NCBI GenBank assembly: GCA_008931825.1
Contig: QXVZ01021546.1
Location: 10,297 to 36,327 of the forward strand
DNA length: 26,031 nt
DNA from: Phallusia fumigata
Taxonomy: Eukaryota > Chordata > Ascidiacea > Phlebobranchia > Ascidiidae
Direction: 5' to 3'
The notes under the pieces are model-generated. The model was given only the letters and a program-made list of their open reading frames with translations. It was not told the origin of the DNA and did no database searches. This document shows, piece after piece, positions 11,101 through 20,900 of this stretch (the stretch's first letter is position 1; the number at the start of each line of letters is the position of its first letter). A program made the position numbers and the translations under genes.

Positions 11101-14100
11101 ACAGTTATCGATTCACACACTGGAATTTCTAAGAACTGTCTATATTCCATCCCGTTCTGACATTGTTTTACAAATTTACCTACTTTATGAGTTAGTGGCA
11201 ACTGCCGGACTATGGGGTCAAATNATTCGTCGAGAAAATCTCGCGGGTGGTGTCGAATTATTGTCTTCTTGTGATCCGCTATGTACTCCTTCATTGTGTC
11301 GTGCATCTAAAAAGGAACGTTTTTTATTCTTCCAGTTTGTTACTCTTAAAACGATAATGTTAACCTGTAAAGCTATTCTGATTGAAGTGGAATTTTTAAA
11401 AAAGGTTGTTCAATCTTTATTTTTCCCCGCATATTTTGCAGAAAAGTAATTCAATAGTATTGTGTTTTGTTATTGTGAACAAGACCGAGCAAGCAATATG
11501 AATAACTATGAACAGCTGAACAAGTAGTTTTAAGTAATGGACAAAAAGACTCGCGTAACTATCTCACCCCAGCGAAAAGATCTTTCATCGCTCGAAGAGA
11601 TCCTCTGAATGGGGGGAAGTGATGACACCAAGGCATCATAATGCTTGCCTGCAAAATTAAATGACATCACAATAGCGCTAATCTACATAGAAAGGTTGTG
11701 CGAATCCAACAGACGAATTGTATTAATTTGCATACAGTACGTTCAATTAAGCATGCAGATAAGTCTAAATACTAACTTCTTGACGTAACGTAAACAGGAA
11801 GTTATGTCGTGAATCAAATTCTATAACAGAAAAAAATTGTTGTGTCAAACCGTGTGTTAACGCATTTCTGTTTTTCATTAACTTTGCGTTTCCGTTCACA
11901 ATTTAAGAACAAAATTCGTAAAAACGCTAGAAGGGTGATATTCACCATAACACCATGCCTACGCTTTTTATAGCATAAGTGTTTCTGCTGGAAGAAACGC
12001 ATGGGCTCCAAAACATGCAAAGGTAGAGATTGTGAATATTTGTAGACACATATCAAAATTGTAGCAGATAATTTTATTAAATTTTATACATCATTTTTTG
12101 TAATAAAAGAGTTGTGGTTGTAATAATAACTAAGAAAACGGAATGACACATCACTTTAGCACAATCTCAAAGCTTTATGAGTACAAACTAGTCAACTGCT
12201 CAGCCGTTGTATTGAAACACAGTTATCGATTCACACACTGGTATTTCTAAGAACTGTCTATATTTCATCCTGTTCTGACATTGTTTTACAAATTTACCTA
12301 CTTTGGGAGTTAGTGGCAATTGCCGGACTATGGGGTCAAATACACAGATCGATATTTGGCATGTTCCACAAACTGTGTAAATTTCAACCGATTCTGATCT
12401 TGTTTAATAATTGATCTATTTTAGGGACCAGAGGGTAACCACTTTGTATGTTTACNAGATCGATATTTGGCATGTTCCACAAACTGTGTAAATTTCAACC
12501 GATTCTGATCTTGTTTAATAATTGATCTATTTTAGGGACCAGAGGGTAACCACTTTGTATGTTTACGCCGTTGTAAATGAAAAGAGGTAATTGGTCCACC
12601 AAAAATGAAACCTGAATATGATTGTTGCACTTACAATAAGCGAATAACTGGAATCTTGAAAGCGAGAAGTGACGTTATGAGCATACTGAACGAAACTTGC
12701 GTCGTCGTCATAATCGAACCTGGTTCCCAGAGCCAACTTGCAAATCACGTTTGCTATCGCATCCATGAGGTGGTGCTGTAACAGTATACAACAGGATTTA
12801 AATCTGCAACCTCATATTTTTAAAAACATTTTATACAATTAGAAAAATGTACTTTTTTCAAAAAGATTTAAAGAAGTTGTAAAATTTTAAATGTCGTCAA
12901 GAACATTAAGGCCAACTTTGTAGAGAAGATTGTTGTATTATTGTATCTTGAATAAAATGAATAAATAAGTAATGCATCTTATCCGCTGCTTCGATTGTTT
13001 TCAAAAATTTATGAACGGTTCAGTATGATACAGTTAAGTTGAATAGCGCTCTTAACTACCAAAACTAACCAGTACAAGGAAGCACGACATATTCGTCTTG
13101 TTGACAAATCAATTATTTACCCTTGACATATTCTGCAGGAAGTTTGCGAATTTACAGCTTAATCAACGCAGGTTTTTCTTCCTCTGCAGGAATCTCCCCA
13201 AGTACTTCGTGATCCCCGTATCAACATATCGTCACCCGGAAAAACTTAATGTGTCACATACTAAGAATTGCTGAGCTGCTGCTGCGTTTTTTATAAAAGC
13301 GAAGCGGGTTTGATAACGTGGTCAGTAAGAGTTGAACCCCACATTTGTCGCAAAGACAGGTATAATCAGAAAGTCCAATTGCTTCGTATATCTACCGATA
13401 ACCAATCTTACCTTTCCTTGTTCATAATTGCCCCCACACCTTCTCAAAGCATCGGCGAGGAATCTGACTTCGTCCTAGAAAAATAAAAAAATACGAACTG
13501 ATTAACTTATTTAAGAATACAAAACACGCATTTGAATGTAGCTTAGTTAAAAGTATAGCGATTGTTAATACGTTGTTTTCAATATATTCAAGCTCAGGTT
13601 TTTTTATTGATTAACTACATAAAGAAACCGTCAAGGCGTTGGCACAAATGCTGTGAACACAGTAACCTTTTACACACACTACGCGATGCAAAAGTACACA
13701 GTCTTCAATGGTTTTGGATTGCGTGGGTGAAGAATGCCATTGTCTGCGGTTTTTCTCACCGCGATTGGTCCCTCCAATGATGTTTTCCCGAAGCCGAATT
13801 TACGAAGCGATATGAGAAGAAACTTTCTCTGCTCCTTCCAATCGTCACTGTAGTCGGTCATAGAAATTCCTAATAAAAACATAAAAAAACACCAAATTAT
13901 GCTTATCCCCACTTATGTGCAGTAAACGCCTTTCAATCCAAACCATGCAAATCCCTATAGCCTTATCCTCGCTACAATCAAATTGAAAAGCCTCGTTTTC
14001 GAATTTACGTCGTTCTTAGCCTTGTATACACTTACACACCTAATAGGGTTTTCAACGCTGTTTTGGTGAAGCTGGTAATGCCTGCAGATCTATTCTTGTT

Positions 14101-15335
14101 CAAAGTGACATAAAAAACGTATTTTAGTGACAGCAACGCAACAAAGTAATGTGCGTGAAAGGAAAAGGTGCTGTTTTTCAAGGCGCCATGAATGTTGCAA
14201 CGCGAAAGCGACCCAAAGGGCTTATTCAGTTTTAAAGTTTTATTGAATCAAGCCATTAGCTTCTGAGATGGTTACACCAAAGTTGTTTACGCCATGAGTC
14301 ACGGGCATGCAGTGGTGCGAAATGTATCCGGCAGGGATATGATATTGTAAGCAAACGCAGCAACTCATGTCAACGTTGTGCACATAGTGATACATCATGG
14401 TTCATTTCTTGCCTGGCGGTGGACCAAAGCTCCATTTTTCGAAAAACAAGATATACTGTTGTTGCTTTTTTAACAGGGAAACACTACAATCAACAAACCC
14501 ATGTAATTTTTTGTAACAGTTGTGTCATATAGTTCAGTTAGGGAAGTGATTCTTAACCCTTTGTCTTGTAAGCACCGCTTTATAATCACTAACCAGTCTC
14601 GTACCTCCATCAGTAATCCCAAGTATTTATTGTTCTCATGTTTAAATAACAAGCCGTCCTTGCACTCCCTGGGAACAAAACTCATACCCCTTGGCGGCAC
14701 GAGAACCCCTGTAAAAACTCTTACCGTTTTTGCACCAGATGATATCATGAAAGTAGGACCATGGTCTTGCCGAGTAGAATTCACCCTGTTTCGCACAGGC
14801 TTCGTTTAAAACTTCGGCACCACTAAGAACGAGAGCGTATTGAGTTCCAACTCTCACTCCCATAATGTCACCGTACTTTTCCGCGTATTTCTGCAAACAA
14901 ATACATCGTACTGAATACGTAAATCAATTTTAGACTCGTAAAAGTGTTATTGTCTAAAAATTCTTAAACTTTTAACATCTTGGCGTGCACTCCATTGTGT
15001 TGTTAAAGGGATCTTCACTTAAGTTTTGCCAGTTTTAACGGCGCTCTAATGTGTAATAGGTAAATTCCAGTTAACCCGGACAAATACATATCTTATAGGC
15101 CACCTTCATTAGGTATCTTTTTCTGCCAAATTAACATGAAAAAACCTACCGTTAACATTTTATCCGGCCTCCTGCCAAGAAAAGGTAGAACCCCGAACAA
15201 AGGAATTCCATCTGGTCCGGGCGGGAAGTTCTTCGGCCTTTTTGGAAGAAGCCAATAAAATACACAGAGCAAAACAAAGCAGGCGCTAAGCAAGACGCTC
15301 GTCAGATTGTCAGTAAGCAAAGGTAAGATTTCCAT
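8131..15335 (-). CDS. P450-B: CYP2-like cytochrome P450, 11 exons, 501 aa
   Basis: This is the middle paralogue, with the same architecture as its neighbours. Exons are 15335-15150, 14890-14725, 13869-13760, 13474-13412, 12775-12635, 10529-10449, 10187-10055, 9878-9763, 9566-9384, 8958-8817 and 8315-8131, with the TAA at 8133-8131. The sum is again 1506 nt, with GT-AG introns. The PPGP hinge, [23 protein letters not shown] and FGVGYRYCLG are all present. The ATG at 15335 has no in-frame ATG upstream; the open frame before it begins at a TTG and was not used. Exon 7 differs most from the paralogues, having IIRHHP where they have INPNDP or INRNDP. Second copies of exon 6 and part of exon 7 lie inside intron 5, after the N at 11224, and are read here as assembly duplicates. 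The true intron 5 would then be about 0.9 kb rather than 2.1 kb. A miniature transposon lies about a dozen bases from the exon 2 donor. Confidence 0.92.
8411..8545 (+). repeat. tRNA-like SINE in intron 10 of P450-B
   Basis: TGGTCGAATGGT at 8430-8441 resembles a class II (Leu/Ser) tRNA A box and is followed by CGAAGGCGCTCGACC. GGTTCGCACCC at 8509-8519 is a good B box, followed by GTGAAAAAAA. The anticodon arm does not pair and the A-to-B spacing is too long for a functional tRNA, so a tRNA-derived element fits better. Confidence 0.5.
11225..11306 (-). other. truncated second copy of P450-B exon 7
   Basis: The acceptor and first 27 codons (MHDTMKEYIADH onward) are present. The exon is then cut by the N at 11224, in the middle of FLDEY. 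The full copy is 10187-10055. It should not be annotated as a separate exon if the overlap interpretation holds. Confidence 0.8.
11568..11648 (-). other. second copy of P450-B exon 6
   Basis: This 81-nt exon is equivalent to 10529-10449 and encodes the same PWCHHFPP stretch in frame. It has an intact acceptor and a GTGAGA donor where the other copy has GTAAGA. It lies in the right-hand copy of the repeat around the N at 11224. Confidence 0.8.
12346..12566. repeat. 110-base perfect direct repeat around single N at 12456
   Basis: Positions 12346-12455 and 12457-12566 read identically, from AGATCGATATTT to GTATGTTTAC, with the N between them. It lies in intron 5 of P450-B. The absence of differences fits two contigs from the same haplotype. 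Confidence 0.9.
14544..14715. mobile_element. hAT-like miniature element next to the exon 2 donor of P450-B
   Basis: AAGTGATTCTTAACC at the left end matches CAGTGGTTCTTAACC of the element at 16202. The interior shares GTTCTCATGTTTAAATA, and the right end shares ACCCCTG. The right end lies about a dozen bases from the exon 2 splice donor at 14724. It is absent from the paralogous introns. Confidence 0.5.
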
Positions 15336-15572
15336 CTTTTTTACAGGCAAGTTGCAAAACAGAGTTAAGTTAGGACATCACAACCTACAAAAATGGCCAA
15401 AAATGAGAAGATGGGCATCAACACGAAGAAAATGATAAACATTACATGACTCAAGAAATTCTGCGGAAAGGCGTTAGTGATTAACAATGCTTAGGTTGAT
15501 TTACGACACGATGTTGTGTCTACTTGGCGGATGTTTTCTTGGTTAAAGTTACCGCAATGTATACCTAACAAC

Positions 15573-15690
15573 GTAGAATGTTGTGCACAGGATTAACTAC
15601 AAACCTTGTTCATCACATGTTTTAGTCACATTCGCTGCTATTATTACACTGGTTAGACGAATCACAAAACGTACATTCAAAGAAATCAAC
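15573..15690. repeat. recurring upstream block (P450-B copy)
   Basis: The core TTTTAGTCACATTCGCTGCT followed by ATTACACTGG and AGACGAATCACAAAAC lies about 270-350 bases before the P450-B ATG. Related copies occur near 6195-6225 and 6525-6570 (P450-C), 24615-24668 (P450-A), 7610-7660 and 16985-17040. Confidence 0.5.
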
Positions 15691-16201
15691 TGCTGTTATT
15701 TGTTACAGTTCCTAATATTGCGCTTTTGCCCATATCAAGCAATGCTTCAGTACAAGAGTTACCCATTTCGTGCATCTACTTGCACCCAGCCAAAGACTAG
15801 CTAAGGGCAACGTATTATTCTTACTAACACTATGAGCAAGTTACCGTCTTTGTTTCTGCGTACATCTGACTAATACGCTACACAAGTAAACATTTTGGAT
15901 ACTGCACAAAACTACAACTTGCTTCGAATTAAAACTCGACCTCTTCGCCACGCAATTGTCGGATTTGTGCATTGCCTGCTTGCCTTGTACAAGCTCTGTG
16001 TTGAATCAGGTCTCCAACACGGTTTGCCGCATGGATGAACACAAAAAAACGGGCGTAGACAGAGGTTGCCTTAAGTCACCCGTAGCATTACGAACTTGAG
16101 ACCGCTGAATGAATACAACAGACGTCTTAGTCAACACAACATTCAAATCATTCGAGCCGTGACCGCTATTTTGCATTTGTCATAGCCCTGAGTATCTGAA
16201 T

Positions 16202-16429
16202 CAGTGGTTCTTAACCTTTTTATAATTATCAACTAGTTCTCGCGACCCCACTTATGTAATTTCCGTGAAGTAACTAATGTTCTCTTGTTTAAATACCAAA
16301 CACATTTTTTTGGATGTTATAGATGTAATGTAGTACCTATATATTAGACCCTAATGATTCACTCCCTCGCACCACTCAGATACAGATCCAATGTCCCTTA
16401 GGGGTACGGGTACCCCTGGAGAACTAGTG
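16202..16429. mobile_element. hAT-like miniature element in the P450-A/B spacer
   Basis: The left end CAGTGGTTCTTAA and the complement of the right end, CACTAGTTCTCCA, form an imperfect terminal inverted repeat. Flanks ATCTGAAT (16194-16201) and GTCTAAAT (16430-16437) agree at 6 of 8 positions, which suits the 8-bp target duplication of hAT elements. CTCGCGACCCC near the left end is also typical of hAT-derived repeats. No transposase is present. Confidence 0.55.
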
Positions 16430-17291
16430 GTCTAAATTTATTAAAAACAGACTTATGGAAAAATCACTTGCCGGCTTTAATCCCAGTTTATTTTCAAAAC
16501 CAAATATTTTTAATTTATGGCGTCTTTGAGCGCCCCAATCTGTTTTGCCATTGTGTCATTGCTTATTGGCGCCACCACGAGGCTTTAATGGTAAAAATGA
16601 AAGTGTTTCGTATTGACACTGCGTTTTTACAAGTACTTCTGTCCAGGAAGAGTCAAACTGAAGCAACCAGCAATTACCTCTTACTGCTATTTGACACCTA
16701 AAGTACAGTTTCCTAATACTACACCGCAATATTAATACCACACTAAATTCTTTTACCTGTAAGTTTTGACACGTTGCACTTTACTGGCGTTTATAGAAAG
16801 ACTATAATAGTTAGGCAGAAACTTTCTGTGGTAAAGTTGCTACCCATGGCGGCTAGGCCTGTTTAAATAACGACGCGCTATTGTGACAGATTGCGACTTT
16901 TAAGCGGATGTTTTCTCGATTAAAGTTCATGCGTATCAACCAATGTAGGACATTGTGCGCAGGATTTTACGCGGAGCTTCAAAGGATGTTTTGATAGTAA
17001 CGTTCTATTACCACACCGCTAAGACGAATCACAAAACGAGGTTTGTCCACTGTTGCTTTTTATCGTCCTGAATAAAGTTACCTTGGGCCTTTGTTGATAA
17101 ATCAGCAAACGTTCAGACCAGAAATTTGCTGTTGTCCTTTGATAAAGCTAATTGGATATTACCTAATTACTGTCACCTACATATTGCATTTCACGGTCGT
17201 TTAAAATGCTCAGAAGTTTATTTGATTTTTTTGCAGGACAAGAAAAAACGACAAACAGAGCACCAATGCAATTGCAAAGCGTAATCCAATG

Positions 17292-17748
17292 AAAATTTGA
17301 CTGTTGCTGTCTTTGTTCTTGTCAATTCCGCCATATCACCTTACACAAGTACTTGCGGCCACATTTACTTTAGTTTAAAAGTCAGAGTTACAATCAAACT
17401 AAAGCACGATTTAGATGTGGAATTATGACGACTGAGTGCTCCTGCACCAGTTGGGTTTTGTGAATGTAGTTGTTGTTATTGCCTATAGTGAAGCTTAACT
17501 AATTCAGTTAGTCAANAAAATTTGACTGTTGCTGTCTTTGTTTGTAATTGCTCTTGTCAATTCCGCTATATCACCTTACACAAGCACTTGCAGCCACATT
17601 CACTTTAGTTTAAAAGTCAGTTACAATCAAACTAAAGCACAGTTTAGATGTGGAATTATGACGACTGAGTGCTCCTGCACCAGTTGGGTTTTGTGAATAT
17701 AGTTGTTGTTATTACTTATAGTGAAGCTTAACTAATTCAGTTAGTCAA
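17292..17748. repeat. direct repeat around single N at 17516
   Basis: The left copy, 17292-17515, and the right copy, 17517-17748, both start AAAATTTGACTG and end CAGTTAGTCAA. The right copy has a short insertion after CTTTGTTT and a few substitutions. The repeat lies in the 3' flank of P450-A. Confidence 0.85.
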
Positions 17749-17926
17749 TTTAATTTTAAAGCTATACTATTATTTACATCTACCAATGCACAAAACTGAC
17801 AAGTTTTGAGGTTATTTCAAGGGAGGTTATGTGGTTTATCAACAATGAAGAAAGGGGTTGATCAATCTAAACGTACAGAAGAAGTTTTTATATACATTTG
17901 TTGCAGAAAAATATGACGGCTAAAGA

Positions 17927-20900
17927 TTATCTTCTTTCCTCGAATCGCAGTGTAGTTGTGGGCGGAGGAGTTGAGACGAAACCAACCTCGATCAGATCTT
18001 CGTATTGCCACTTGCCAGTTCCCGATCGTATGTTAAAGTTTTGCATGATCGATGTCAGAAAAAGAAAATACTCCATTTCAGCAAGTTGCTTTCCGGTGCA
18101 GTATCTGTAACCTGTAATAAAGTTTTGGTGTTTCCAAACTATACATTAACACTTGGAACGGGTGGCGCAAAATGAACTTACACTAAGTGGTGTCTAACTG
18201 TGTAAAGTTGCACAAAGGATATAAAAGATGCAACTAGCCATGGAAATACAGCAGGCGAGATAACTGAGAAAGAAATGCTTGCGCATATTTAATGCTGGCA
18301 TCTGCCCTGTAGCTTTCATGCAGGCCAACTATAACGACACACTTATATATGAATCACAGTGGCCACAAGAGGCGTTATGCCAAACACCTGCTTAGCTAGA
18401 AAAATCTAGCCTGCGGAGGGATTTATACCCACAACAGACTCAGTCGCAACCCTGTCGAAAGTTGAATCACAGACACCGCTGCCTGTTGCACATGTCAGCT
18501 TTCTGGTAAGGAATCGCCATTCATAGTAATATATTTTCAATGAAATGCTTGCGCATATTTGATACTGAGATCTACCACGAAGCTTCCAGATAGGCTCCGG
18601 TGGTGGGTTCAAATCCTCCCACAGGTTAGATTTTTTAGCCCTAGCCTTGCTAAATGTTGATGCTTGCAATGTGTACTATGATTCGGCGCAACGCCTCTTG
18701 CAGGCCTGACGTACTGTGAGTCATTTAAGGGTGTGCCGGTATCGTTGGCCTGCATGACAGTTCCAGCGACCCAAACCCAAGCGACCCAGTAACCTTAAAC
18801 TTTATAAATGCAATCATCTAATTAATTAGCGAGCATCCTGACATAGTAAATTTTTTCCATAAACTTACCGACGCCGAACGGCATGACATTCGGGTGTTTA
18901 ACAAACTCGCCATTCGAGTTCAAATGTCGTTCCACTTTAAATGTTAATGGATCTTTCCAAGTCTTAGGGTCATTGTGAACTCCGTATAAGTTAGCCAAGA
19001 CAGTGGTTCCCTGAAGAACACGATTTCTTAAAAGTTACTGTTGCTAAACTGCGTTGACAAGTGCGCGAAACGGATAAAGAGTTCGGAAATACAGGCTTAT
19101 TTTGAATTGTTGGGTCAGTTTAGTATAATAACCAACAGGCGATTTGCTGGAAAGCGGCTAACTTATTTGCGGTTTGTTACAAACTAAAATAATGTCACAA
19201 GTTGATTAGTGATTGGCTGCGGTATTTTGTCTATACGATGCCTTATTCAGAACAAGGTCGGTCAGAAGTCATTTGACAAGACCTATTACAGCATTGATTG
19301 GCGACTTTAGGAATTTTGGGTAAGGACGTTTATGGCGGCTTCTTTTGATAATTGTATGGGCACTGTTGAATCAGNAATACTCCATTTCAGCAAGTTGCTT
19401 TCCGGTGCAATATCTGTAACCTGTAATAAAGTTTTGGTGTTTCCAAACTATACATTAACACTTGGAACGGGTGGCGCAAAAATGAACTAAGTGGTGTCTA
19501 ACTGTGTAAAGTTTCACAAAGGATATAAAAGATGCAACTAGCCATGTAAATACAGCAGGCGAGATAACTGTGAATGAAATGCTTGCGCATATTTAATGCT
19601 GGCATCTGCCCTGTAGCTTTCATGCAGGCCAACTATAACGACACACTTATATATGAATCACAGTGGCCACAAGAGGCGTTATGCCAAACACCTGCTTAGC
19701 AAGAAAAATCTAGCCTGCAGAGGGATTTATACCCACAGCAGACTCAGTCGCAACCCTGTCAAAAGTTGAATCACAGACACCGCTGCCTGCTGCACATGTC
19801 AGCTTTCTGGTAAGGAATCGCCATCTATAGTAATATATTTTCAATGAAATGCTTGCGCATATTTGATACTGAGATCTACCACGAAGCTTCCAAATAGGCT
19901 CCGGTAGTGGGTTCGAATCCTCCCACAGGCTAGATTTTTTAGCCCTAGCCTTGCTGAATGTTGATGCTTGCAATGCGTACTATGATTCGGCACAACGCCT
20001 CTTGCAGGCCTGACGTACTGTGAGTCATTTAAGGGTGTGCCGGTATCGTTGGCCTGCATGACAGTTCCGGCGACTCAAACCCAAGCGACCCAGTAACCCA
20101 AAACTTTACAAATGCAATCATCTAATTAATTAGCGAGCATTCTAACACAGCAAATTTTTTCCATAAACTTACCCACGCCGAACGGCATGACATTCGGGTG
20201 TTTAACAAACTCGCCATTCGAGTTCAAATGTCGTTCCACTTTAAATGTTAATGGATCTTTCCAAGTCTTAAGGTCATTGTGAACTCCGTAAAGGTTAGCC
20301 AAGACAGTGGTACCCTGAAGAACACGATTTCTTAAAAGTTACTGTTGCTAAACTGCGTTGACAAGAGCGCGAAACGGATAAAGAGTTTGGAAATACAGGC
20401 TTATTTTGAATTATTGGGTCAGCTTAGTATAATAACCAACAGGTCATTTGCTGGAAAGCGGCTAACTTATTTGCGGTTTGTTACAAACTAAAATAATGTC
20501 AAAAGTTGATTAGTGATTGGCTGCGGTATTTTGTCTATACGAGGCCTTATTCAGAACACGGTCGGTCAGAAGTCATTTGACAAGACGTGTTACAGCATTG
20601 ATTGGCGACTTTAGGAATTTTGGGTAAGGACGTTTATGACAGCTTTTTTTGATAATTGTATGGGCACTGTTGAATCAGTAACGTAACTATTTCAATTGCT
20701 CTAATAGTTTACCTTTGGGATATCGTAGCCCATGAGCTTAGTGTCTTGTGTGGTCATGCGAGCGAGACCGAAAGGCAGAAGTGTGCGGTAACGCGTGACT
20801 TCCTGCATGAACGCAAGTGTAAAATGCATTTCCTCTTTGTGACGTAGTGTCGGTCGACCTTCCAAACCCAAGACGTCATCAATCTCTTTTTGCAACTAAG

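Larger units (their letters stand above)
10106..12341. repeat. direct repeat around single N at 11224, duplicating P450-B exons 6 and part of 7
   Basis: The left copy, 10106-11223, ends TGGGGTCAAAT at the N. The right copy, 11225-12341, begins ATTCGTCGAG as the left one does and ends in the same TGGGGTCAAAT before unique sequence resumes. The copies have nearly equal length (1118 and 1117 bases) and differ by a few percent. The copied exon frames and splice sites remain intact, as expected for alleles. Confidence 0.88.
15336..17926. other. P450-A/P450-B spacer
   Basis: It holds the P450-B upstream region, a hAT-like element at 16202, a second recurring block near 17000, the repeat around the N at 17516 and the 3' flank of P450-A. 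ATTGGCGCCACCA at 16565 recurs in part near 7510 (TGGCGCCACCA), showing that the two spacers are duplicates of one another. No gene is seen. Confidence 0.6.
18067..20678. repeat. direct repeat around single N at 19375, duplicating P450-A exon 10 and part of exon 11
   Basis: The left copy, 18067-19374, starts AATACTCCATTTCAGC and ends CACTGTTGAATCAG at the N. The right copy, 19376-20678, has the same two ends. The copies are 1308 and 1303 bases long and differ by roughly 3-4 percent by eye, including small indels. Exon 10 is intact in both. Exon 11 is complete only on the left. Confidence 0.88.

Noticed and set aside
10106..12341. Genuine tandem exon duplication in P450-B
   Set aside because: It is centred exactly on an N with matching outer ends, like four other places in the window, so an assembly overlap is simpler.
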